NCBI RefSeq assembly: GCF_004116385.1
Contig: NZ_PEIB01000018.1
Span: 31,309 to 95,308 of the forward strand
Source: Veronia nyctiphanis
GTDB taxonomy: Bacteria; Pseudomonadota; Gammaproteobacteria; Enterobacterales; Vibrionaceae
Length of the DNA stretch: 64,000 nucleotides
Reading direction: 5' to 3'
Part shown: positions 18,529 through 26,921 of the stretch, piece after piece
Layout: each line of letters begins with the position of its first letter
How positions within the stretch are numbered: the stretch's first letter is position 1
Made by a program: the position numbers and the translations under genes
The notes under the pieces: model-generated
Told to the model about the DNA's origin: nothing
Databases searched by the model: none
Seen by the model: only the letters and a program-made list of their open reading frames with translations

Positions 18529-19430
18529 ATGAAGATAGCTTTAATTGGAATAGGAGATATTGCTCGTAAAGCATATTTACCTATATTGTCGCGCACTCCT
18601 GAAATGGAGTTAATTCTATGCGGAAGAAAAGAAGAGCTTGTCAAGTTAGTAGCGGAAGAATTCAAGATAAACCAGATTGTTATTGATTATAAAAAACTTA
18701 AAGATATGAACATAGATGCTGTAATGATTCATACAACAAGTCAATCGCATTTTGAAATCGCACACTATTTCCTAAACATTGGCATAGCAGTATTTGTTGA
18801 TAAACCAGCTGCAATGTTATATTCAGAATATGAAAATTTACATAATATTGCGGAGAAAAAGTCTACGCCTTTATTCATTGGTTTTAATCGTCGGTATAGT
18901 CCCCTGTGGAGTAAGTACCTTAATAGTGAAAGGATTCAAGATTTTCAATGGAAAAAAATAGATACAAACATCCTTCGTCACCAAGAGATTTTATCTTTAA
19001 TGATATGATACATGTAGTAGATTCACTAAATATATTAGGTGACACATCACCTGACTCTATACATGTAAATTACCTGTCAAATATGGGGATGCTATCGAAA
19101 GTTAATATCTCATGGGAAAGCAGATACTGCTTGTTTAGTGGGAGTATGAATAGAGAATATGGTAAAACGATTGAAACCTTAGAGTTTTCAACTGCAAATA
19201 AAACTTATCAGTTCAGTGACTTTTTTAATGGCGTGGTCCATGAAAATGAAAGTTCAAGTATGCTTAATTTGCCTGAGTGGTCCGATATTTTATACGCAAA
19301 AGGATTTTATGCAATGATTGAAGAATGGATAAGATCTATCAAAGTAGGCAAAGTTGATTCTAAGATAAAAAACAGAGATTTGAATACACATTATGTTTGT
19401 GAATATTTAGTTAAAAAAGTAGAAAAATGA
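18529..19430 (+). CDS. Gfo/Idh/MocA family oxidoreductase (frameshifted at a poly-A near 18955)
   Basis: The N-terminal frame (18529-19008) has the NAD(P)-binding fold (ALIGIGDIARKAY), the DAVMIHTTSQSH segment and the family motif VDKPAA. The second frame continues to 19430 with the substrate domain (DMIHVVDSLN). They join at the run of seven A in the codons after QW: one extra A gives WKKNRY and a 300-residue protein. The stop overlaps the MATE start by ATGA, so the pair is an operon. The DNA is clearly more AT-rich than most of the window, suggesting transfer. A role in making or modifying the molecule exported by the MATE partner is an inference. The substrate is unknown. Confidence 0.8.
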
Positions 19431-20794
19431 AAAAAAACAAAACGCAAAACTCATCAAGTAATATCGTTATAGAGAAAGGTCTAGTAAAGATAACATGGCC
19501 AATCTTTATCGAAGTTCTTCTTACATATCTAATAACATTTACTGACGTTCTATTTTTAAATAGCATCTCTGATTCTTCAGCAGCGGCAATTGGTACTCTT
19601 ATGCCAGTTATCGTAATCCCAATTGTCATTTTACACTCTCTATCGATTGGGACGACTGGCGTTTTAGGTCAGATGCTTGGCGCAAATATGTATAAAAGGC
19701 TAGCGGCAAATTATTATTTTACTATTATCTTCAACTTTTCAATTGGCTTATGCGTGACGTTAGTTTACTTATTACTTCACCAAGATATTGGAAAGTGGAT
19801 GGGGCTTAATGACGATATGAACATATTAACAAGTTCATATTTGTTGATTTTTGCACCAGCACTACTCATAAAGTCTATTCAAATTGGTTATGGAAGTATC
19901 CTAAATATCAATGGATGGACAAATCTGAATATGTACTCCACACTCATTGCTAATATATTAAATATTATTTTAAACTCAATTTTTATTTTTGGTTGGTTAG
20001 ATTTTGGCTTTGATGGTGTACAGTATGTAGCGCTTGCATCTGCTTTATCTTACTTGGTTGGTCTATCTATTGTTATTTACTTTGTTCATTTAAATAAAAA
20101 AGTGAAATTTAATTTTCATGGTTCATTTTTGGAAATGAAACAGTATTTAAGTCAATCAATGAAAATAGGTATCCCTGCAACAATGGAGCCGATGTCATAT
20201 GAATTTAATCGTTTTTTTATCACTGTAACTGTTATTTCACTTGGTACTCTAGCTATATCAACAAGAATATATACATTGAACTTGATACTTATACCAGTTA
20301 TATACTCGCAAGCAATAGGCGTTGGAAATAGAATTATTGTCTCTCATCTTTTAGGTGCTGGTGATTTTACAAGAATAGGTGAACAAATTCGCCAAAGTAT
20401 TAGACTCAGTATATTGGGAAGTGCAGCCATGATCTTAATTATATGGTTAAGCTCTGACTTCGCTTTCCAAATATTCACTCAGGACAGAGATATATGGGTG
20501 CTAGGCTCAACTTTGCTTTTTATTGACCTACTTCGTCACCCTGCTGGCGCTGTGAATATGGTGATTGTAAACAGCCTTGTGGTATCAGGAGATGCAAAAT
20601 ACCCGGTAACGCTATCTATCGCCAGTATGTGGTTAGTGTGTCTACCACTTGTCTTCTTGTTTTCAGTTGTATTTGACTATGGGCTAGTTGGTGTTTGGCT
20701 TGCACTTTTAGTCGATGAATACTTACGCTGTATTGTGTGCAGTTTAAGGTGGAAACATGGAGTATGGCGACATGCTTCACCATTAGCCGTTTGA
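19427..20794 (+). CDS. MATE family efflux transporter
   Basis: This 455-residue integral membrane protein has about twelve predicted helices in two similar halves. MATE proteins export organic cations and drugs in exchange for Na+ or H+. Typical sequences are ITWPIFIEVLLTYLITFTDVLF in the first helix region, and the LGQMLGAN and GVGNRIIVSHLLGAGD loops at the equivalent place in each half. It overlaps the preceding oxidoreductase by four bases and ends before a hairpin at 20802. The AT-rich base use matches its partner. Substrate is not predictable. Confidence 0.9.
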   Translation: MKKNKTQNSSSNIVIEKGLVKITWPIFIEVLLTYLITFTDVLFLNSISDSSAAAIGTLMPVIVIPIVILHSLSIGTTGVLGQMLGANMYKRLAANYYFTIIFNFSIGLCVTLVYLLLHQDIGKWMGLNDDMNILTSSYLLIFAPALLIKSIQIGYGSILNINGWTNLNMYSTLIANILNIILNSIFIFGWLDFGFDGVQYVALASALSYLVGLSIVIYFVHLNKKVKFNFHGSFLEMKQYLSQSMKIGIPATMEPMSYEFNRFFITVTVISLGTLAISTRIYTLNLILIPVIYSQAIGVGNRIIVSHLLGAGDFTRIGEQIRQSIRLSILGSAAMILIIWLSSDFAFQIFTQDRDIWVLGSTLLFIDLLRHPAGAVNMVIVNSLVVSGDAKYPVTLSIASMWLVCLPLVFLFSVVFDYGLVGVWLALLVDEYLRCIVCSLRWKHGVWRHASPLAV

Positions 20795-20801
20795 TATACG
20801 C

Positions 20802-20840
20802 AGGCTGAGATTATTGATTTTTTGTAAACTCAGCCTATTT
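20802..20840. terminator. Candidate terminator between convergent MATE and XRE genes
   Basis: An eight-base stem AGGCTGAG/CTCAGCCT encloses an AT-rich loop of about 19 bases and is followed by ATTTTC. It abuts the stop of the convergent regulator gene. The loop is long, so strength is uncertain. Confidence 0.5.
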
Positions 20841-21707
20841 TCAATTACTTTTCAATGATTCATACTTTGAAATTTCGCTATCTAGCTGTTCATTAATTAA
20901 TGACTGTGATACGGACTTAAATATTTCCTGTATCGAAACCTTTTGATGACGTGAAGAGGAATTAATTATTGGTAACATTAGGGAAATTCGATGATTCCTT
21001 CTAAGATTAAATTTAGAAAATTCAGTTTTTCCTGTCGTCGCCCAGCGACTATTCAGCTGCAAAATTGAATGAGAACGCGCAAAGAAAGAAAAAGATATTC
21101 TTGGGGAGTTAATTTGCTTTTCATATTGCTGATATGCTGAGAGAGATATACCTAAAAGCTCAGATAATGAATCTTGCGATAGTTCAAGGCAATCACGAAT
21201 TAGCTTCATGTTTTTAGCAACTTTCACATAATAGTTCGACTCAATGTCAATAAGTATATTGCTTAAATCAGGTACATCACCGAAAAATACCTCTTGTTCA
21301 GATGCTACGTCTACAATTTCTCGGCTCAATGAAAATAAAGAGTTGAAAACTAAATCACTCGAATGAGATAAGGCACATAAGAATGGGACGAGCTCCCATA
21401 CTTTTTCGGGGATACTCACATATTGAGCATAGTCAGTATCACTAAGAAGGAGTGTATTTGGCGAGCCAGTGATGATTGACCATCTTGCAACTGAATGCAT
21501 TTTGGGACAATCTTCACCTTTTTCGTACTTCCTATATTGTGCAATCGATACACCAAAAGCTTCCGCCATGACCTGCTGATTAATATCAGCAATTTTTCTG
21601 TACTTTAAAAGGTTTCTCCCTATCTGATAAGCAAAGTTTTCGTCGTCAAACGTTATTGCTAATGGCTCTTTTAAAGAGTTAATTTGTTCAAAACAAAAAT
21701 AGTCCAA
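20841..21707 (-). CDS. Regulator with two XRE-type helix-turn-helix domains
   Basis: This 288-residue protein carries two Cro/CI-like domains. The first (about residues 28-75) has MAEAFGVSIAQYRKYEKGEDCP; the second (about 170-215) has LSELLGISLSAYQQYEKQ followed by SPRIS. The two repeats share the pattern ...QYxKYEKG/Q. The region between them is helical and leucine-rich. Such an arrangement could bind two half-sites within a single chain. It is convergent with the AT-rich oxidoreductase-MATE operon and shares its base composition, so it may be the cassette's regulator. No known named family with this exact layout was recognised. Confidence 0.75.
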   Translation of the reverse strand: MDYFCFEQINSLKEPLAITFDDENFAYQIGRNLLKYRKIADINQQVMAEAFGVSIAQYRKYEKGEDCPKMHSVARWSIITGSPNTLLLSDTDYAQYVSIPEKVWELVPFLCALSHSSDLVFNSLFSLSREIVDVASEQEVFFGDVPDLSNILIDIESNYYVKVAKNMKLIRDCLELSQDSLSELLGISLSAYQQYEKQINSPRISFSFFARSHSILQLNSRWATTGKTEFSKFNLRRNHRISLMLPIINSSSRHQKVSIQEIFKSVSQSLINEQLDSEISKYESLKSN

Positions 21708-22048
21708 TCTTTACCCTTTAAATCAAATGAATAAATTCGCTATCAAGTAGTTATAGAATATTCTGTCAGTTAGTCTCTGAATTGTCTTTTCAAAGTACTC
21801 TGGTCAATGTAATGCCTTTCGATTGACAGAATCACCTCTCATAAATTTGAAAACATCATGTATGATTCTGTTTAATAGTAATTATCACCCTAGATTTTAC
21901 CAAAAGGGTGTTAACAGAGTTGAATTGACTTATTCGTTATTGATCGGTTCTCAGTGAGGAATGTTTTTGAGGTGAATAATTCGATTTTTATGAAGTTTTA
22001 AGATATTGCAGCAGTTTTAGCGGGGTAAACTAAGCGCATGATGATGAA
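21708..22048. other. Intergenic region upstream of the XRE regulator
   Basis: 341 AT-rich bases hold the regulator's promoter on the minus strand. No gene or clear operator repeat could be identified. Confidence 0.4.
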
Positions 22049-22076
22049 TGAGGGGACGGATACCCCCTCATTTTTT
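22049..22076. terminator. Terminator beyond the PLP enzyme gene
   Basis: TGAGGGG pairs with CCCCTCA over a loop of about eight bases, followed by six T on the plus strand. It lies just past the minus-strand stop at 22083 and also reads as a weak terminator on that strand. Confidence 0.65.
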
Positions 22077-22082
22077 ATGAAT

Positions 22083-23327
22083 TTAACTGACAATTTTTGC
22101 CAGTGCTACGAATAAACGGTCAATTTCTTCGGTGGTGTTGTAGTGCATCAAGCCAACACGCAGAATGCCACCTTTATCCGTGATGTTTAAAGCATCTGTC
22201 AATCTGTCAGCGTATAGGTGACCTGTCCATGCATAGATTTCCTGTTCACCTAGATGCGCTGCGACCTCTGCGGGAGGCGTATCACCGAAACGAAGAGCAA
22301 ACGTTGCCGTTCTGCCTTGAGCAGAAGGTTGGCCGATAAGCTCAATGTCGTCATGTTGTGATAGTGCATTCAGAAAGTACTCAGCGAGGCTGGTTTCGTA
22401 AGCATGGATCTGCTCGTAACCTGAGACTAACTGAGAACGTAAATCTTCACCTTCGCCGAGCGATGCAAGATATTTGACAGCCTCTACGAATGCCGAAATC
22501 GCCTCAAAGTTTAGCGTTCCGGTTTCCCAACAGTTCGGCGCATAGTTTGGTGCTGGTTCTACTTTATAAGGTGTCAAAGAGTTAAGAAGCTCCGAATGTC
22601 CCCATATTAGGCCTAGGTGGGGACCAAAAAACTTATACGCTGAGGCAGCAACAAAGTCAGCACCTAGTGCCTGCACGTCAACCAGCTGGTGGGGCAGTAG
22701 ATGAACGGCATCAATAAACGCCACAGCGCCAGCGGCTTTAGCTTTCTTAACAACAGTATCAATATCAACGGTAGTGCCACTCAGGTTGCTTGCCGCTGTG
22801 ACCGCAACCAAACGCGTTTTGTCCGACAGCAATTCATCAAGCTTGGCAATGTCTAGCTCACATGTCTTGCCTGTTACCGGTAGGTAATGAACCGTTACGC
22901 CTCTTTCTTCCGCGGCCATCGCCCAGCACGAGCGGTTTGCACCATGGTCTGCATCGCTGAGAATGATTTCATCACCCGCTTTCCAAGTGCGAGCAATTGA
23001 ACGACTGAAATGCAATGTCATTGACGTCATATTTGCGCCGAAGACAATTTCGTCTCTGGACGGGGCATTCAGCATGGCTGCTGCATGTTCCCTAGCGTTA
23101 TTAACCAATTCAACTGTATTACGGCTGACTGAGAATTGTCCGCCTAAATTGGAATTGCCGGAAGCCAGATAATTTGAGAATGCAGCCTGCACTGTCGCAG
23201 GTAACTGTGTCCCGCCGGGACCGTCAAAATAGGCTGGGGTGAACCCATTTATAGACTGCTGAAGAGCGGGAAATCCCGCTCTGATTTCTTCAATTTTTTG
23301 CTTAATCTGCAGTGAAGACGAAGACAT
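22083..23327 (-). CDS. PLP-dependent aminotransferase class V protein (cysteine desulfurase-like, VC1184 type)
   Basis: This 414-residue enzyme has the fold-type I PLP site of the SufS/NifS-related family: the aspartate in VAFIDAVHLLPH and the lysine in ASAYKFFGPHLG. It lacks the conserved catalytic-cysteine loop of true group I or II desulfurases, and the nearest cysteine segment NYAPNCWETGTLNFE is different. The best fit is the uncharacterised subfamily represented by V. cholerae VC1184. The start at 23327 has AAGGAG about 8 bases upstream. It overlaps the 2OG-Fe dioxygenase gene by 26 bases, so the two are translationally coupled and probably work on the same substrate path. The actual reaction is unknown. 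Confidence 0.85.
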   Translation of the reverse strand: MSSSSLQIKQKIEEIRAGFPALQQSINGFTPAYFDGPGGTQLPATVQAAFSNYLASGNSNLGGQFSVSRNTVELVNNAREHAAAMLNAPSRDEIVFGANMTSMTLHFSRSIARTWKAGDEIILSDADHGANRSCWAMAAEERGVTVHYLPVTGKTCELDIAKLDELLSDKTRLVAVTAASNLSGTTVDIDTVVKKAKAAGAVAFIDAVHLLPHQLVDVQALGADFVAASAYKFFGPHLGLIWGHSELLNSLTPYKVEPAPNYAPNCWETGTLNFEAISAFVEAVKYLASLGEGEDLRSQLVSGYEQIHAYETSLAEYFLNALSQHDDIELIGQPSAQGRTATFALRFGDTPPAEVAAHLGEQEIYAWTGHLYADRLTDALNITDKGGILRVGLMHYNTTEEIDRLFVALAKIVS

Positions 23328-23940
23328 CTCTAACTCCTTTTTCGCCTGCTTTACTTGAGAGTGTTTCGGAAATATGGTGGAAGTAACGGCTGTCATTCAG
23401 AATGATGAACTGATTTTCTTCCAGTACCGTGTTTAAGTGCGGGTGCTGATCGACAGGCGACGAAAATATTTGCGTGTAGCCGCCAGAAATATTTCTACGT
23501 TGCACACAGAAAATACCGACATAACGAAATCCATCCTGATGAATTCCCTCTGGTGCAGGCGCGCTTGTTGCATCTTCATCGCAAGTGACGCGGATTTGGT
23601 GTACATCGAAATGACCATTAACCTTATCGATACCAGTACGCTCGACAAAAGAGTCTACAAGGTGACGAAACTCTGCTGTTTGTACCATTTCATCACTCAT
23701 GGGTTCGAAATGGCGCTCAATATCACCGACAACACGGTTGAACTGAGAAGACTGCGTGAATGGTTTGTGTGGCAACCTTTCTGTTAAACCACCTTCATGT
23801 GCTTGAAAATGAGCGTACGAACGAAATCGAATATCACTATCGACATATGGATCACTAGGCAGTTCGTCATAGTAGCCGCCCAAGACCTCGGCAACGTTAT
23901 CAGGCGTTTGAAAAGCTTCAATCAGAAACTTATTGTGCAT
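23302..23940 (-). CDS. 2OG-Fe(II) dioxygenase family protein
   Basis: This 212-residue protein resembles the pfam 2OG-Fe_dioxy family, which includes free L-isoleucine hydroxylases. The metal ligands expected are seen: His and Asp in GIHQDGFRY (about 135) and a distal His in YFHHIS (about 187). The HFDVHQIRV segment is also typical. These enzymes hydroxylate a substrate using 2-oxoglutarate and O2. A free amino acid is the likely substrate given the family and the PLP partner, but this is inferred. The gene lies upstream of and overlaps the PLP enzyme, and is 447 bases downstream of a LysR gene on the same strand. Confidence 0.85.
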   Translation of the reverse strand: MHNKFLIEAFQTPDNVAEVLGGYYDELPSDPYVDSDIRFRSYAHFQAHEGGLTERLPHKPFTQSSQFNRVVGDIERHFEPMSDEMVQTAEFRHLVDSFVERTGIDKVNGHFDVHQIRVTCDEDATSAPAPEGIHQDGFRYVGIFCVQRRNISGGYTQIFSSPVDQHPHLNTVLEENQFIILNDSRYFHHISETLSSKAGEKGVRDVFVFTAD

Positions 23941-24387
23941 TTTCTTGTCCTCAGTTCACTGTGTTCCGTGTGTGATTCTGCTGTTAATTAAGTGTTAACC
24001 TAGACAATTATGTTGCTTATTGTTTAAATTTCAATGCGAATAGTTGAATAAACGATCACCTGCTGATATTAAAAAGTGAACACTGAACAAAATGAAACAA
24101 TAAACCACTATATTTACTTATACTGAAGTATTATTTTGATTAATTAATCCATGTTGGTGTTCACTGCTGAAAATTGATGTGATAATCATATCTAATGAAT
24201 ATTCACGTAAATGACTTTCAAATAGTTTGAAGTAGATTAGGAACAGCGGCGAGAGTGTAGATATGTGACGTAAAGAAAACGTTAACTCGGACTATATATT
24301 TAGACTTTGTGTTTGACTTTGCTTTTACTCCGACCGCCTCTAGGCGATCAGAGGCGGGCTGATGAGTGCATTATGGTGATTCACACA
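23941..24387. other. Intergenic region upstream of the dioxygenase operon
   Basis: 447 bases, mostly AT-rich, hold the dioxygenase promoter. A perfect hairpin is annotated at 24334. No gene was seen. Confidence 0.45.
24334..24357. terminator. Perfect GC-rich hairpin downstream of the LysR gene
   Basis: CCGCCTCT pairs fully with AGAGGCGG over an eight-base loop. It lies 31 bases beyond the LysR stop on the minus strand. No T run follows, so factor-independent termination is uncertain. Confidence 0.4.
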
Positions 24388-25244
24388 CTAGGACATATTG
24401 TCTAGCTTTTTTGTCAAGTTTTGTAGGGCATCTTCTATTGCTGCGATGACGTACTGAACGTTCCTAGGCGTGTGGTTTTGGTAGTTGTGCATTGCGTAGA
24501 CAGGAATTCTCTCTTGCTTGAGACCCGGTTCACCTGGATGTTCTACCTTCACTAAGGTGCCATCATCAATGAAATCCAACACTGTGATGTCAGGTATAAG
24601 TGCTATACCTGCACCTTGAAGCACGAATTCAATAGCCGCTGGAAATGTACTGACTTTAAGTTGTTTTTCAGAAGAGCTGTTCTGCCATGGTAATACGATT
24701 TCAGCGACAGATTCAGAACATACGATGTTTTTGTTTATGTACCAGTGCTCGTTTATTTCGCCAATCCTTCTGGCTTTACTGGCACTATCCACTAACTTGC
24801 CTGCTCGAATAGCGACATCGATATTGCCCTGAACGAGGTCGAGTTGTTTGTCTGACACAATAAGGTCGATGGTTAACTCTGGATGCTTGGCCATTAACTG
24901 AATGACAACGGGAGAAATAACGGGTCTGACTAACCCTTCAGGCGCTGTTAAAGTCAGGCTTCCACATATCGTTGACTGTGTTTCGTTTAATTCATCTACG
25001 GCGATGCGTAAAAGGTTTTCGAGTTCAACACAGCGGTCGAAGAATATTTCACCAGCATGCGAAAGGGTGAGCTTCCTTGTCGTTCTGTGCATTAACTGCA
25101 CACCGAGTTCTTGCTCAAGAGCCGTAATATGCTGCTTAGGCCTGATTTTGTGAGGTTCAATTGTTCCGCTGCGACAGTAAAACTACCCGCTCGGATTACT
25201 GATGCAAACAATTGCATTCGAAAACTTAAAAGCTTATTTTCCAT
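24388..25244 (-). CDS. LysR-family transcription regulator (frameshifted near 25135)
   Basis: The first 36 codons from the ATG at 25244 give the start of a LysR winged helix (FASVIRAGSFTVAAEQLNLTKSGLS). The frame then ends early. Another frame continues the recognition helix as HITALEQELGVQLMHRTTR and the full effector domain to 24388. One added base between 25134 and 25135 restores 285 residues, a usual length. Without the repair the protein would lack its DNA-binding helix. It is divergent from the deiodinase-like flavoprotein gene 333 bases away, the classical layout of a LysR regulator and its target. It may also control the dioxygenase-PLP operon on its other side. Confidence 0.85.
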
Positions 25245-25577
25245 AACATACTCAAAATTTCTTAAATGTCATTTATATTTAAATTGTATTTATTTGAGTA
25301 ATCGCTCAGGTTAACTCTTGTCTAGTTTTACTCTTCCTGCAACTAAACTTACGTTTTATAGGTTTAATTTGTTTTATTTGAACTTACCTGCGACGAACTA
25401 CACATTTTTATTGTGGGTTTAAACATAGCACATATGATTTTGTCGAAGTGTTCCTGTATTGAATTAAAAGTTAGAATATTGCCTATTAATTACTCAAAGT
25501 AATAACTTATTGTGAGTTTACCAGAATGCGAGAATAAAGCGCAGTGTATTCAACACTCTGTAAAATAAGGATAATTT
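25245..25577. promoter_or_regulatory. Divergent LysR/flavoprotein promoter region
   Basis: 333 AT-rich bases separate the LysR start and the flavoprotein start. By family precedent a LysR binding site (T-N11-A type) should be present near the middle, but I could not choose one site with confidence. Confidence 0.45.
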
Positions 25578-26264
25578 ATGAATCAGGCAGAACATCACTA
25601 TCCACTTGAGGATTATGTGTCATACCCCGAAGATGAAATGCTGGCACGAGCAAAAGCACATTACTTCAATATTCGTCGTAGACACACAATTCGCGATTTT
25701 TCCGACAAACCTGTTGCTAAAGAGATTATAGAAGAATGTATTAAAGCAGCCGCAACAGCGCCTAGTGGTGCCAATCATCAGCCTTGGCATTTTGTTGCAA
25801 TTAGTGATAGGTCAGTCAAATCACAAATAAGAGAAGAAGCAGAAGCATTAGAGAGAACATTTTATGAGGGAAGGGCAGGTGAAGAATGGTTAGATGCGCT
25901 TAAACCCCTTGGAACTGACGCACACAAACCATATCTAGAGAAAGCCCCGTGGTTAATTGCTATTTTTTCACAAAAACGCGGTGGTATCGAGAATGATAAC
26001 GAGCAGACCAACTATTACGTACATGAATCTGTTGGGATCGCGACAGGCTTCCTGATTCAGGCATTACATAATGCAGGTTTAGTTACATTAACGCATACAC
26101 CAAAACCAATGAGCTTTCTCAAAAAAGTATGTGGTAGAGATAATGATAACGATAATGACCGTCCATATATGCTGATTATTGCGGGTTACCCTGAAGAGGG
26201 CGCTACAATTCCTGAGCATGCTACGAAGAAAAAAGAGTTTGAGGAAATAGCAACGTTTTTATGA
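25578..26264 (+). CDS. Nitroreductase-fold flavoprotein, iodotyrosine-deiodinase-like
   Basis: This 228-residue protein has the nitroreductase FMN motifs RRRHTIRDFS and TAPSGANHQPWHF. Beyond these it shares the blocks that mark the iodotyrosine deiodinase branch: RAGEEWLDALKPLGTD, KPYLEKAPW, the YY-H-ESVGIATGFL segment and LVTLTHTPKPM. Known members reductively dehalogenate halotyrosines with FMN. The start has AAGGAT about 6 bases upstream. A short Asp/Asn repeat (DNDNDND) near residue 195 comes from a GATAAT-like DNA repeat. The gene is divergent from a LysR regulator, likely its controller, and ends at a strong terminator. The physiological substrate is not known. Confidence 0.88.
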   Translation: MNQAEHHYPLEDYVSYPEDEMLARAKAHYFNIRRRHTIRDFSDKPVAKEIIEECIKAAATAPSGANHQPWHFVAISDRSVKSQIREEAEALERTFYEGRAGEEWLDALKPLGTDAHKPYLEKAPWLIAIFSQKRGGIENDNEQTNYYVHESVGIATGFLIQALHNAGLVTLTHTPKPMSFLKKVCGRDNDNDNDRPYMLIIAGYPEEGATIPEHATKKKEFEEIATFL

Positions 26265-26268
26265 ATTT

Positions 26269-26297
26269 ATTGGTTGGCCATATTATGGCCAACCAAT
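26269..26297. terminator. Bidirectional terminator between flavoprotein and HAD genes
   Basis: A perfect inverted repeat, ATTGGTTGGCCAT and its complement separated by ATT, lies between the convergent stops at 26264 and 26301. It is followed by ATTTT on the plus strand and AAT-rich sequence on the other. Confidence 0.75.
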
Positions 26298-26300
26298 ATT

Positions 26301-26921
26301 TTAATGATACGCGAAACTACAGCGCGAAAGGGTATTTAGATTAATAAGTGTTTGCACTTTGTCAGTATGGTGAATGCCATGCATACCATGTTTTTCTGCT
26401 TCCCTAACATTTTTCAACTGATCGTCAATAAATACAGCATATTCAGGCTCGGTTTTCATTAGCTTCAATGCATGTTGAAAAAAACTGGGGTCGGGTTTAG
26501 CGATACCGATGGTGGCCGAGTTAATGACTAAGTCAAAGCTGTAGAGCAAGTGATGTGATGAAAGGTCTTCATCAAGTTTATCGGTCGCATTCGTCACTAA
26601 AACCATTTTCGCCTCAGGAATCGACTTTCTCACCTTGTCCAGAAACCCTCTATCAACGAAGCAATCTGCTTTAAGCCATGCTTGAGTAAGTGTGATTGCG
26701 GCGTCTTTGTCAAAGTCGCGAGATATCGCGTCTTCTACCTTGATTACCCAGTCTCTATGGGACTGCTTACCTGTTATCGCTGGCAATAAGAATTGATTAT
26801 CAAAAGCATATTTAAAAAGAGTCCCTTCTGGCAGTCCACTTTTCATTTCTGCTGACTTGATGTCATGGTTAGCCCAATGCCTTATAACACCATCAAAATC
26901 TATAAAAATCGTTTTAATCAT
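26301..26921 (-). CDS. HAD-superfamily hydrolase
   Basis: This 206-residue protein shows the HAD motifs in order: FIDFDGV at residues 6-12 (nucleophile and acid aspartates), VLVTNAT at about 113 (motif II), the lysine in GIAKPDPSFF (motif III) and FIDDQ (motif IV). A helical cap lies between motifs I and II, as in subfamily I enzymes such as phosphoglycolate phosphatase or haloacid dehalogenase. The nucleophile context D-F-D fits a phosphatase better than a dehalogenase. The substrate is unknown. It is convergent with the flavoprotein gene. Confidence 0.85.
   Translation of the reverse strand: MIKTIFIDFDGVIRHWANHDIKSAEMKSGLPEGTLFKYAFDNQFLLPAITGKQSHRDWVIKVEDAISRDFDKDAAITLTQAWLKADCFVDRGFLDKVRKSIPEAKMVLVTNATDKLDEDLSSHHLLYSFDLVINSATIGIAKPDPSFFQHALKLMKTEPEYAVFIDDQLKNVREAEKHGMHGIHHTDKVQTLINLNTLSRCSFAYH

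Noticed and set aside
18940..18965. Programmed frameshift at the poly-A run in the oxidoreductase
   Set aside because: A slippery A run is present, but the same kind of one-base loss occurs in many genes here and no stimulatory structure was seen, so a sequencing deletion is simpler.
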